42,659 nucleotides of DNA from JBBQVS01 sp038211295 (GTDB lineage Bacteria; Chloroflexota; Ktedonobacteria; Ktedonobacterales; Ktedonobacteraceae), in NCBI GenBank assembly GCA_038211295.1, contig JBBQVS010000030.1:1-42659 (forward strand), written 5' to 3'. How positions within the stretch are numbered: position 1 is the stretch's first letter; every line of letters starts with the position of its first letter. This document shows, piece after piece, positions 34,094-42,488 of the stretch. The translations under genes were made by a program, and so were the position numbers. The notes under the pieces were generated by a model, which was not told the DNA's origin, did no database searches, and saw only the letters and a list, made by a program, of their open reading frames with translations.

Positions 34094-35544
34094 GAAACTA
34101 CTGGGTTTTCGCGTCAAGAAAGTCAAAGCACGCGTACCCTGCGCCGCTCACTGCTCAAAATCAAAGCCGCGAGGATCGCACACTCAGCCGACGCTGGTAT
34201 TATCTCAGTATCGGCTTGCTCATGCTGGGCGTTCTCTTTCGCCAGCCACTCCTTGTTGTTATTGGCCTCCTTCTAACACTCATTCTTGTAATGATAGATG
34301 TCTGGTCGGCTTATTGCTTACATGATGTGCAGTATAAACGGAGTTTGAGCCAGAACCGCGTCCTATTTGGCGAAGAGGTAACGCTCGCGCTCGCGCTAGA
34401 CAACACAAAAATACTGCCGCTTCCCTGGGTCGAGGTACAGGACATTGTGCCGCGTGCGTTACTCATCAAGAATCAGCCAACACGAGCCACAGGCGTGAAC
34501 AACGTCTTCACGCTCGATTGCCTGTTCAGTCTACGCTGGTATGACCGCGTGACGCGCCGCTATAGTATTCGCGGCACGACGCGCGGTGTTCATACGTTTG
34601 GCCCCACAACTCTGCGAAGTGGTGATATATTCGGCTTTGTCAGTCGCGAAGTATCTCTAGAAAACCGCCAGTTTCTGCTGGTTTATCCGCTGGTTGTACC
34701 GATTACGAGATTTGGTTTGTCAGCACGTCACCCTTTTGGAGACCGCCGTGCGCCGCGTCGGATTCTGGAAGACCCTGCGCGTGTCGTAGGCGTCCGTGAG
34801 TACGTGTACGGGGATAGTCTACGGCGCGTCGATTGGAAAGCAACGGCGCGTACAACACAGATGCAAAGCAAAGTGTACGAAGCCTCCACAACATATACAC
34901 TTGTGCTCTTCGTCAATGCCACGTCACGCCATGATAACTACTATGGTATTCATCCTGAACTGCAAGAGCTATCCATCTGCGCCGCAGCCTCGCTTACCGA
35001 TTGGGCGATGAACCAGAACTACGCCGTTGGTCTGTATGCGAATAGTGTTCTCTACATGCCAGATAAAGCCAACACGATCAGCTCAGAGATACGTGAAGAT
35101 ACAAAACAAACGAGCGATGGAGACACGGAAAAGCAACACGACACTGTACAAGAAACGCAACGCCGTGTCCGTATTCCCGCGTCAAGCAATAAGACACAAC
35201 GGCAGCGTATCATGGAGGTACTGGCCCGCATTCAACCCTACTTTGGCACCAGTATTGAGGACGTACTGCAAGCTGAGCGGACACATCTTCCTACAGGCGC
35301 AACCGTCGTTGTGATTACCACAACCATCAGTGATCGCTTTCTGGATATACTGGCCCGTATTCGGCAGAGGGGTCACGCCGTCGATGTGCTTTTTGTGGGT
35401 GAGGCACCGCCTCCCATTAAAGTGGTAGGTGTCACAATTCATCATATCGGTGGTGCAGAGACCTGGCAGGAATTCGCTGCAGCATATGCGACTGCACCGG
35501 ACACGGAAATGGAACAAACGGACATACCAGTCTTGCGTTTATAG
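34090..35544 (+). CDS. DUF58 domain protein, membrane-anchored
   Basis: A 484-residue protein. Two transmembrane helices lie at about residues 37-75. The hallmark DUF58 block VGVREYVYGDSLRRVDWKATART lies near residue 235-258, followed by a von Willebrand A-like fold (YTLVLFVNATSRH). A charged, probably disordered insert sits around residues 335-370. DUF58 proteins are the usual partners of MoxR ATPases; their biochemical role is unclear. The gene overlaps moxR by four bases. Confidence 0.88.
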   Translation: MRNYWVFASRKSKHAYPAPLTAQNQSREDRTLSRRWYYLSIGLLMLGVLFRQPLLVVIGLLLTLILVMIDVWSAYCLHDVQYKRSLSQNRVLFGEEVTLALALDNTKILPLPWVEVQDIVPRALLIKNQPTRATGVNNVFTLDCLFSLRWYDRVTRRYSIRGTTRGVHTFGPTTLRSGDIFGFVSREVSLENRQFLLVYPLVVPITRFGLSARHPFGDRRAPRRILEDPARVVGVREYVYGDSLRRVDWKATARTTQMQSKVYEASTTYTLVLFVNATSRHDNYYGIHPELQELSICAAASLTDWAMNQNYAVGLYANSVLYMPDKANTISSEIREDTKQTSDGDTEKQHDTVQETQRRVRIPASSNKTQRQRIMEVLARIQPYFGTSIEDVLQAERTHLPTGATVVVITTTISDRFLDILARIRQRGHAVDVLFVGEAPPPIKVVGVTIHHIGGAETWQEFAAAYATAPDTEMEQTDIPVLRL

Positions 35545-35559
35545 GAAGTATACAAAAAC

Positions 35560-36492
35560 ATGAAACAAAAAGACGCACATACAACAGTGTTTGATGCAGA
35601 TGCCATGGTCATCAGTGATCTTGATGAAGACCTGGAGCATCCATTACAGAATATCGGTGCGGCTATCTTCAAACGGCTAGGCATCAAAGTTGTCGCGCAT
35701 CCTGTGCAAGAAGAGGTGGATGAAGACGAGTGCGACTTCGATATTCGCATGATGGATGTCCCCGATGAAGTGCTGGCGAACAATACTGAGTTTGACCTGC
35801 CAGAGGTACGCTTCGCCACCGCTAGTAAACGGCTCTGGGAACGAATACCCCGCAAACGTCTGTTCACGGTTCTACTACTAGGTATCCTGCTTGGTATTTC
35901 ATCCTTCGGGCAGATATTCTCCCGTCTGCCACCCACCACGCCGCCACGAAAATCCACCTCGTACTCAAGTTCTATCGTGGCTCGCGATAATCCCCTGCCC
36001 GTTACCGAAACCAATATTTTGACCTTCAAAGTAGATCACTCTATTCTTGTGACAGCACGCACCCTGCCCGACTACTGCCCTTCGGGTGAGATGTTGGGGC
36101 AAGGGAACCAGATCGGGAGCTTTCCAGTCTGGCTTCTAGGAATAGATAGTACAGCGAAGGTACAGCTTCCACCCATCTCGCTCAAAACGATAGATGGGTG
36201 GAAAGGTTGGGCTATTCCTTTGCAGTTGCATGGAAAGTACACCTATCTGCAAACCATTACGCTTACCGTTGTCAATCTCAACGGCACCTCTTCTCCCCTG
36301 TTACAGACCAACACAATGCTATCTTCACGCCTCGTGCTCGACGCGCAACATCCCATGCATGTTACAGGTGTTAGCACGCGTAAAGTAGGCATCTGGGATA
36401 TTTCACTCTTCCTGCCAGGTGCGGGTTGTTATGCAATGGTTGGTGCCTGGGGGCATGGTCACTGGATGATTACATTCTCGGCGGGGTCATAA
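35560..36492 (+). CDS. Single-pass membrane protein with acidic N-terminus, unknown
   Basis: A 310-residue protein. A strongly acidic cytosolic part (1-95, DLDEDLEHPL, EEVDEDECDFD) is followed by basic residues and one transmembrane helix (about 105-122, FTVLLLGILLGISSFG). An extracytosolic domain with two Cys (YCPSGEM, GAGCYAMVG) follows. No family was recognised. It starts 15 bases after the DUF58 gene and is probably the last gene of that operon, so it may work with MoxR-DUF58. A strong hairpin follows its stop. Confidence 0.68.
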   Translation: MKQKDAHTTVFDADAMVISDLDEDLEHPLQNIGAAIFKRLGIKVVAHPVQEEVDEDECDFDIRMMDVPDEVLANNTEFDLPEVRFATASKRLWERIPRKRLFTVLLLGILLGISSFGQIFSRLPPTTPPRKSTSYSSSIVARDNPLPVTETNILTFKVDHSILVTARTLPDYCPSGEMLGQGNQIGSFPVWLLGIDSTAKVQLPPISLKTIDGWKGWAIPLQLHGKYTYLQTITLTVVNLNGTSSPLLQTNTMLSSRLVLDAQHPMHVTGVSTRKVGIWDISLFLPGAGCYAMVGAWGHGHWMITFSAGS

Positions 36493-36504
36493 ACTCCCCA
36501 GGAG

Positions 36505-36561
36505 ACAAAAGCAAGATAGAGGGGTGCGATAGCCTACACGCTTCTCTACCTTGCTTTTTGT
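36505..36561. terminator. Bidirectional terminator between the DUF58 operon and the M16-type gene
   Basis: ACAAAAGCAAGATAGAG (from 36505) pairs with CTCTACCTTGCTTTTTGT (to 36561) with one bulge and a wobble. The A-rich left arm and T-rich right arm fit termination in both directions. Confidence 0.7.
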
Positions 36562-36610
36562 ATCAGTATAGCGGTCACATCGAGTTATATCTGACTCAAA
36601 CTCACCTGTG

Positions 36611-37900
36611 TTACAACGTTTTGCCTACAAGTGCTTCCTGTTCCAGTGGCCCAATCGCAGCAATGGTAAGCGGACTGAGCGGCGAGTAGCGGCGCAGGAC
36701 GCGCAACACTTGTTCCTGTGTTACGGAATCGATTGCCCCTTTGATCTCCTGAATGGTTTTGATGCGGCGTTCGTACCACCACGAGCGGGAGATTGCGCCC
36801 ATACGTGCGCCCGACCCCTCACTTCTCATAATGGTCTCGCTCTTCAACTGTACTTTAGCACGTCCCAGCTCGTCAGACGTGATGCCATCCTGCTCCAGCT
36901 TGCGTAGCTCGTTGATGATAACTTCAAGACATTCATGGCCCTGTTCCGGCGTTGTGCCTGCATAAACACGCATGGCACCGATATGCTTGTTGCCCGCAAG
37001 GCTCGCGGAGACGCCATAGACCAGACCACGCTTCTCACGTACCTCAACGAATAGACGGGACGCCATGTTGCCACCAAGCACCTCGCTGATAATCATGGCG
37101 GCGTAATAATCGGGGTCGGTGTAATTCGGAAAAGGAAACATCATGCCGAGATGCTCCTGCTTGCCCTCTTGTAGCTCCACCGAAACGCTATTTGTCGGGT
37201 GTGGCTCTTGCAGTAACGAGGGAGTGGCCTGCCCTTCCCAATCGCCAAACAGACCCTGCATCCGCTCCACGACATGGTTCCAGTCGAACTTGCCCGCGAT
37301 GGAGAAGAGGACGTTGTTTGGCTTATATCGCTCCTGCCAGAAGTCTTGCAAGTCCTTACGTTGCAATGTACGTACACTCGCGTCTGTTCCCGACGCTAGA
37401 CGTGCAAGCGGTGTCCCTTTGTAAAAGTTCGCACGCACAATATCGAAGATGCGACTCATTGGCTCGTCGTCGCGGCGACGAATCTCTTGCAGGATAATGT
37501 TGCGTGTCTGGTCTAGCTCGCTTTTGGGGAAGGTTGGTGTGAGCAGGAGTTCGTGAATAAGTTCAAGCGTCGGGTCAAACTTGGTGTTGACGATCTGTGA
37601 CCACACTTGCGTCGTCTCCATGCCTGTACCGGCCCCTTTACGCGCACCAAGCGACTCGAACGCCTCGTTGAGTGCGCGGGCATCGCGCTTTTTCGTGCCT
37701 TGAAAGAGCATATACTCAAAAAGGTGAGCCAATCCCTGCTTCTCCTCTGGCTCATGCACGACGGCGGCGTCAAGCTGAAAGCCGAAGGTGATCGAGCTAA
37801 GGCTAGGCATATATTGCCCGATCAGCTCAATGCCATTTGGCATTTGATGGTAAAAATAGTTTGGTGGCAGACTATGCTGCTGCGTCTGATCGTTGCTCAT
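36611..37900 (-). CDS. M16-family peptidase-like protein with altered zinc motif
   Basis: A 429-residue protein with the two-domain M16 pattern: LPNG-like start (MPNGIELI), GLAHLFEYMLFQGT, RNIILQEIRRRDDEPMSRIF, and GGNMASRLFVEVREKRGLVYGVSAS. Active M16 enzymes carry HxxEH; here residues 59-63 read HLFEY, so the second zinc His is Tyr63 (codon TAT at 37714-37712). The downstream Glu ligand (QEI) is kept. Loss of one His usually marks the inactive partner of an M16 pair, but no active partner gene is nearby. An AAAGGAAC site lies before the ATG. Confidence 0.85.
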   Translation of the reverse strand: MSNDQTQQHSLPPNYFYHQMPNGIELIGQYMPSLSSITFGFQLDAAVVHEPEEKQGLAHLFEYMLFQGTKKRDARALNEAFESLGARKGAGTGMETTQVWSQIVNTKFDPTLELIHELLLTPTFPKSELDQTRNIILQEIRRRDDEPMSRIFDIVRANFYKGTPLARLASGTDASVRTLQRKDLQDFWQERYKPNNVLFSIAGKFDWNHVVERMQGLFGDWEGQATPSLLQEPHPTNSVSVELQEGKQEHLGMMFPFPNYTDPDYYAAMIISEVLGGNMASRLFVEVREKRGLVYGVSASLAGNKHIGAMRVYAGTTPEQGHECLEVIINELRKLEQDGITSDELGRAKVQLKSETIMRSEGSGARMGAISRSWWYERRIKTIQEIKGAIDSVTQEQVLRVLRRYSPLSPLTIAAIGPLEQEALVGKTL

Positions 37901-38047
37901 CTATTGGAATGTTCCTTTCTGAACAGGGGATAGCGGCGATGTGAAAAACACAGTCAGTATATCACACAAGCATGATGGTGCGTTTTCGGAGTGGTGAGCA
38001 AAGCAAAAAGAGCCTTTTTGAATGATTGCTGAATACGAAAGACAAAA

Positions 38048-39448
38048 TTAAGGTTTTGACAGTATTAATATGTTCTCTCTGAGATTATATTTATGTGAAG
38101 TGCTTGATTTAAGCTGCCATAGCACAATTTCAGGAGTAACAAAGCCTACTCTTTCACCTATCTCTTGTAAGATACTTGCTGTTTGTATATGTACCATTTT
38201 AAATGCGTGAGAGTCACTAACTAATAAAGCTATTTTTCCGCCTGGTTTAAGAACTCTAAAGCACTCAGCTAATGTTTTATACATACCTCCAAAGTATTCC
38301 CACACAACTTTAGTATAAAGTTTTTCAAAGCCACTTGTCGCTTTGTCATGCTCAAGGCGCTCTTGAATCACGTTCGTTATATCGCGAATACTTTGCAAAT
38401 CTGCTATAGGTTTCCTATCATTATCATCATTATATAAGTTAGTTGTTGAGGCCCTTAGCATCCGCTTTTTGATAACTCTAAAATCACTGACACTTGTTGC
38501 GTATCCTTTAAATATTAACTCAAGCCTGGTATGTTTAGTATATTCATGATCGCCTGGGTAAGGTGGAGAGGTAATCATCAAATTTGCAGAATTTGGCTCC
38601 AAATAGTCACACAGGTGCCTAGAGTCGCCTAAAGTAATACGAGCCAAAGTTGACCTTTGTTTATCGTTAACAGTCTCTAAATCACGTATCATTTTGCTTA
38701 ATTTACTTGAAAATATTTTAAGCACATCGCTATCTATCTTTGGTTTTATTACCCCAAACCCCGGACCATATTTAATATTTGAGATAGGAACGATAATAGA
38801 GGTTAATGCAAGGTCAAATATCGCCTTTAACGGATTATTGTCAAAAGTGGCTTGTATTACCTCATCTATAATACTAGCTTTAGCAAAAGGCATATCAGAA
38901 ATATACTTTTGTACAAGCATCTCAGGCCGCTTTTTTTGCACGTATGTTATATAATCTTTTTTACCCTGATTACTTGTATCAAAAAAAGAAGATTGGTGTA
39001 ATCGGCATTCCTCAACGCTCCACCTATACGTATTGATCTCTTTTTCCGCGTGCCGTAAAATTTCATCACGGTATCGCTTCAAATCTTCTAAGTTTATACA
39101 CCAATTGAGCTTTGTTCCAGCTGCATCTACCATAAAGTCATTGGCATCCACACCCATTGAAGGTATACCCAATATTTTACAGGCAATGAGTGTAGTACCT
39201 GAGCCTGCAAATGGGTCAACCACGAGGTCATTTTGGGTAATATTTTCTCTATGCAACATATACTCAGGAAACTGAGGTGAGTAACCCAGAACAAAGTTGT
39301 ACCAATTGTGAAATGAGAAATTGTTTGCTGATGTAGATTTACCATTAGTAGTTTGAATTAGCGGCTCGTCCAAGTTTTCTTGATGAAGCGTATCGCAGAC
39401 TGTACATTGTGTTCTTGTTGGAGGATTGTATATAAATGGCATAAACAT
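38048..39448 (-). CDS. Type II DNA methyltransferase, probably N4-cytosine
   Basis: A 466-residue AdoMet-dependent enzyme. Motif I is VDPFAGSGTTLIA (about 77-89). Catalytic motif IV is TSPPYPG (293-299), more typical of N4-cytosine than N6-adenine enzymes. The long region between them (about 110-280) is probably the target-recognition part. The C-terminal block GGKIALLVSDSHAFK completes the fold. It would protect host DNA from the endonuclease encoded just upstream. The base composition is visibly more AT-rich than the neighbours, as in the other two genes of this island, which points to transfer. It is the third gene of a C-R-M set. Confidence 0.87.
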   Translation of the reverse strand: MFMPFIYNPPTRTQCTVCDTLHQENLDEPLIQTTNGKSTSANNFSFHNWYNFVLGYSPQFPEYMLHRENITQNDLVVDPFAGSGTTLIACKILGIPSMGVDANDFMVDAAGTKLNWCINLEDLKRYRDEILRHAEKEINTYRWSVEECRLHQSSFFDTSNQGKKDYITYVQKKRPEMLVQKYISDMPFAKASIIDEVIQATFDNNPLKAIFDLALTSIIVPISNIKYGPGFGVIKPKIDSDVLKIFSSKLSKMIRDLETVNDKQRSTLARITLGDSRHLCDYLEPNSANLMITSPPYPGDHEYTKHTRLELIFKGYATSVSDFRVIKKRMLRASTTNLYNDDNDRKPIADLQSIRDITNVIQERLEHDKATSGFEKLYTKVVWEYFGGMYKTLAECFRVLKPGGKIALLVSDSHAFKMVHIQTASILQEIGERVGFVTPEIVLWQLKSSTSHKYNLRENILILSKP

Positions 39449-39536
39449 ATTTTCCTTTTCAGTAGTCGCTTATTTCATATAATATATCATAGTTCACCAT
39501 CTATAACTATAACTTCGCAGGATAATACACATGTTC

Positions 39537-40400
39537 TTATGAAGAACTAGCAGATGGTCTTTTCCTTCTTTGCCAAGACACGATAGGAGGGTCAAAAGTA
39601 GCCTGAATATATGTGTCTATCTCAAGGTGGTTGCTCTCTTCTCTAAATACTCCAATTCTCATGCCATTCTCAATCATTTGAATTCCAAGAGGAACAACTT
39701 TGATGCTTGGTATCTTCTCTCTAATAGTGTTGTACGCTCCAATCATCTGCTCTAGGTTGATATCATCTCCTGTACTAAGGGCCTTTGCCTCAGTTGGGTA
39801 CAGGATCTCTTGTCCCTTAAAGTCTGAAAAGTAGAGACCATCTATTTCATTAGGTTGCCATTTCATTGGGTTTTGTACTCGGATGATTGTATTTAGGTGA
39901 TCTTTGCCATACAATGCTAAAGAAAGAACATCGCAGTAATCTATTACTGAGAATAATGCTCCCTCGTCATCGCTAAGAAACTTTTTTACACGTTCAGGTA
40001 TTCTATTTGGAACTTCTATGTATCTGTCAGGAACTTCAGTCCAGAGATGCCAAGAACGCAACGCGTTTCCCACACCTACATATACGAATTCCCCAGCATA
40101 ACTCGCGCCAGTTTGAGTTGTGCCTGTTTTCTTGCGTAGATCATAACCATACTCTATAAGAGATAACGGTAATCTAGCCTCAATGCCTCCGTCTTTTCTT
40201 GTAAGGTCAAGAATAGTATTTGAAATAGATGCAGGCTCCTTGATACTGAGAGCTGTATAAGCTTCAGCTATGTCAGCAAGTGTGAAAGTATGATTCTCCG
40301 CTATCGCTTTAGTACCATTTGCGGTAAGCTTATTGAAGATGTATTCAAGTAAGGGAAACTTCTTTGATCTATATTTTCTGCCATTGAATATAAATGTCAT
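39537..40400 (-). CDS. Type II restriction endonuclease (PD-(D/E)xK type)
   Basis: A 287-residue protein whose family I do not recognise by name. It lies between a controller gene and a methyltransferase gene. Residues 183-206 show a nuclease-like pattern: PNEIDGLY (Glu185, Asp187), then 16 residues on TEAKA (Glu204, Lys206), i.e. D...ExK. The N-terminal about 100 residues look like a helical winged-helix-type DNA-recognition part. Its ATG follows directly after the controller stop (TAAATG), so the two are coupled. The AT-rich composition matches its neighbours. The recognition sequence cannot be predicted. Confidence 0.75.
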   Translation of the reverse strand: MTFIFNGRKYRSKKFPLLEYIFNKLTANGTKAIAENHTFTLADIAEAYTALSIKEPASISNTILDLTRKDGGIEARLPLSLIEYGYDLRKKTGTTQTGASYAGEFVYVGVGNALRSWHLWTEVPDRYIEVPNRIPERVKKFLSDDEGALFSVIDYCDVLSLALYGKDHLNTIIRVQNPMKWQPNEIDGLYFSDFKGQEILYPTEAKALSTGDDINLEQMIGAYNTIREKIPSIKVVPLGIQMIENGMRIGVFREESNHLEIDTYIQATFDPPIVSWQRRKRPSASSS

Positions 40401-40649
40401 TTAGCTATCTCCCAAAGTAACATCAAGCAATTCAGTGAGGTCGATATGGAGGCACTGAGCTAACTTGCGTAGATTTAGTATAGAAAGGTTTCGCTTACCT
40501 GTTTCGATTTCAGTGTAGTAGGAGCGACTAAATCTTGCTTCTGCTGCCAGCTCTTCTTGAGTCAAGCCACGTGACACTCGAAGAGTACGAAGTTTCTCAC
40601 CCAAACGGTGCAAGTATTCAGTTTCTTGAATAGTTCTCTTATTGCTCAT
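40401..40649 (-). CDS. Controller (C) protein of the restriction-modification system, XRE type
   Basis: An 82-residue helix-turn-helix protein (LGEKLRTLRVSRGLTQEELAAEARFSRSYYTEIETGKRNLSILNLRKLAQCL). Size and sequence style match C proteins of type II systems. These activate their own and the endonuclease gene after entry into a new host, delaying restriction until methylation is done. No ribosome site precedes the ATG, but a TATTAT -10 ends six bases before it, so the mRNA is probably leaderless, as in many C genes. The stop abuts the endonuclease start. Confidence 0.85.
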   Translation of the reverse strand: MSNKRTIQETEYLHRLGEKLRTLRVSRGLTQEELAAEARFSRSYYTEIETGKRNLSILNLRKLAQCLHIDLTELLDVTLGDS

Positions 40650-40661
40650 TGAGCGATAATA
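40644..40661 (-). promoter_or_regulatory. Leaderless C-gene promoter and start-codon palindrome
   Basis: On the minus strand TATTAT (40661-40656) is followed after six bases by the ATG of the controller gene. The palindrome GCTCA-T-TGAGC (40644-40654) overlaps the start codon. No consensus -35 exists at the right distance, as expected for a promoter that needs its own C protein. A TCTTAG repeat occurs further upstream, at about 40664-40669 and 40713-40718. Confidence 0.45.
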
Positions 40662-40825
40662 ATGCTAAGAGAGGAGATATTCCACCTGATAAAAGTGACA
40701 ACTTCTAAGAAACGTTAGGATGTACTGTTTTTCCCTCAAGCCCACTACCAGATGTGTTACAATTGGAGCATCGTCTCGCCCACGATGGCTTGTGGCGCGA
40801 GTGTAGCCAGTGAAGGAGGCCCCCA

Positions 40826-41995
40826 TTGGATTTCTCCCTGACCGATGAACAGAAAATGGTGCAACAAACTGTACGTCGTTTCGTTGATCGCGAACTGATG
40901 CCTTATGAACAAGAGGCGATGCATAGTGAAGGCAAGTATCCCATGGGAATCGAGCCAAACCTCTACCACTCACTCCAATTGAAGGCGAAAGAGCTGGGCT
41001 TCTGGGGCATCAATACCCCCGAGGAGTACGGCGGCGCAAACCTGGGTGCTGTGATGAGCGCACTTATCGTGATGGAAATGGGGCGCACTCTTGTTCCATT
41101 TACGCTTGGTGGCAATGCTGACAACATTCTGTATCACGGCAACGAGCAGCAGAAACAACAATATCTTCTCCCCACGATTGAAGGTACACGCAAATCTTGC
41201 TTTGCGCTCACAGAGCCTGGGGCCGGCTCTGACCCTTCCGCGATCAGCGCAAACGCCGTCAAAGATGGCGACCACTGGGTTCTCAATGGGCAAAAAGTCT
41301 TTATCACGGGTGGGGACGAGGCCGATTTCGCAATGGTGCTGGCGGTAACAGACTGTAGCAAGCCGCCGCAAAATGGGGGAGTGACCTGCTTTCTGGTTGA
41401 CCGCACAATGGGCTGGACTTCGCGCCCGATTCCCACGATGGGCGGCTGGTCGCCTGCTGAACTCTTCTTTGAAAACGTCCGTGTGCCGCAAGACCATGTT
41501 CTGGGTGAGATTGGACATGGTTTCTCGCTCGGCATGAAGTGGATTGGGTAGGGACGCTGGCTCATTGCCTCGCGCTGTGTCGGCATGGCGGAACGACTGC
41601 TCCAGATGGCGGTTGACTACTCGAAACAGCGTTCGACCTTTGGGCAACCTATCGCGGATCGTCAGGCCATTCAGTGGATGATCGCCGACTCCGCCGTGGA
41701 GATTCAAGCGACGAAGTGGCTGGCCTTTCACGCCGCCTGGAAAGCCGATCAGGGGCAGGATAACCGCCACGAAGCAAGTATGGCGAAGATGTATGGTTCC
41801 AATATGGTCAATCGGGTCGTTGACCGCGTGATGCAGATTCACGGCGGCATGGGCTACACGAAAGAGATGCCGATTGAACGTTGGTATCGTGATGTGCGCG
41901 TAACACGCATCTATGAGGGAACCGACGAAATCCAACACTTCATCATAGCGCGTGATCTGCTCAAAGGCTACGTCAAAATTGGCGCGTGGGAATAG
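40826..41995 (+). pseudogene. Acyl-CoA dehydrogenase interrupted by an in-frame amber codon
   Basis: The full frame codes 389 codons with TAG at codon 242 (41549-41551). Before it: FSLTDEQKMVQQTVRRFVDREL, FALTEPGAGSDPSAI (FAD/substrate region) and VLNGQKVFITGG. After it, in the same frame: the C-terminal helical domain, with QRSTFGQPIADRQAIQW, QIHGGMGYTKEMPIERWYRD and RIYEGTDEIQHFIIARDLL. The break is in ...GMKWIG-stop-GRWLIAS, and a single C-to-T change from CAG (Gln) would create it. The enzyme family oxidises acyl-CoA at the alpha-beta bond. TTG 40826 is preceded by GAAGGAGG. The rest is intact, so loss is recent, or the base is an error. Confidence 0.85.
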
Positions 41996-42180
41996 CGTTT
42001 CGCGCTTGCATATGTGGCCTAGCTCGTCAATTAACATGCTTCATTGTAAGCACAGGTAAGCTGTATTGACGGTCAATCACCCAAAGAACTGTCCCAGCCA
42101 CCCTAGTATACAATGGGCTAGCTAGGACAGTTCTTTATGTTTTCTGCTTTGAAGTACTTTAACCTAACATGCCAGGCAAC
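41996..42180 (+). terminator. Terminator region after the acyl-CoA dehydrogenase
   Basis: AAAGAACTGTCC (42083-42094) pairs perfectly with GGACAGTTCTTT (42125-42136), followed by ATGTTTTCT. A small palindrome ATTGAC-G-GTCAAT lies before it (42065-42077), similar in form to TetR-type operators. Nothing else was seen in this gap. Confidence 0.7.
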
Positions 42181-42420
42181 TCATTTTTTGGAAAACGGTT
42201 TTATATCTATCGGGAGAGCAACGCGCGGAAAGAAGTTTCCAAAGGCGTGCGAGAGCTGCTCTTTATATGGTGAGCGTAATCGCAAACGTTTACCTTGAGC
42301 ACCAGCAAAGCTTCTCAAAAAATTTATAGGAATACTATACGCAGATGGAAACTCAACAACTTGTATTCCCTGTCTCTTCTCAGTCAAATGACATTCATTG
42401 AGCATGTGGTAACTTCGCAT
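42181..42420 (-). CDS. Small hypothetical protein beside the insertion element
   Basis: A 79-residue frame with a plausible ribosome site AAGGAAAGG four bases before its ATG. Basic residues dominate the centre (GAQGKRLRLRSPYKEQ). No domain or family was recognised and no membrane segment is seen. Its promoter region was probably replaced or cut by the tnpB element whose right end lies about 38 bases upstream. It may be a real small gene or the tail of a longer gene truncated by that insertion. Confidence 0.4.
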   Translation of the reverse strand: MRSYHMLNECHLTEKRQGIQVVEFPSAYSIPINFLRSFAGAQGKRLRLRSPYKEQLSHAFGNFFPRVALPIDIKPFSKK

Positions 42421-42457
42421 ATTACCTTTCCTTATCTCTTCCTGTATCTTTTGCTCA

Positions 42458-42488
42458 GTGATTACTCCCCACGCTTAGAAAGCGGGGG
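42458..42488 (-). mobile_element. Probable right end of a second IS200/IS605-group element
   Basis: On the minus strand, a stem CCCCCGCTT (from 42488) with AAGCGTGGGG (to 42467) overlaps the tnpB stop codon. It is followed by AGTAATCAC ending at 42458. This hairpin-plus-TCAC form is typical of IS200/IS605 right ends. It would also be the 3' scaffold of an omegaRNA whose guide is the adjoining flank. Confidence 0.55.

Noticed and set aside
38004..38020. CAAAAAG/CTTTTTG hairpin as terminator of the methyltransferase gene
   Set aside because: The 7-bp stem is almost all A-T with a three-base loop, too weak to call; it is kept only as a note.
40970..42037. A 355-codon open frame on the minus strand
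   Set aside because: It is exactly antisense to the acyl-CoA dehydrogenase, whose plus-strand reading carries clear family motifs; the minus frame shows none.
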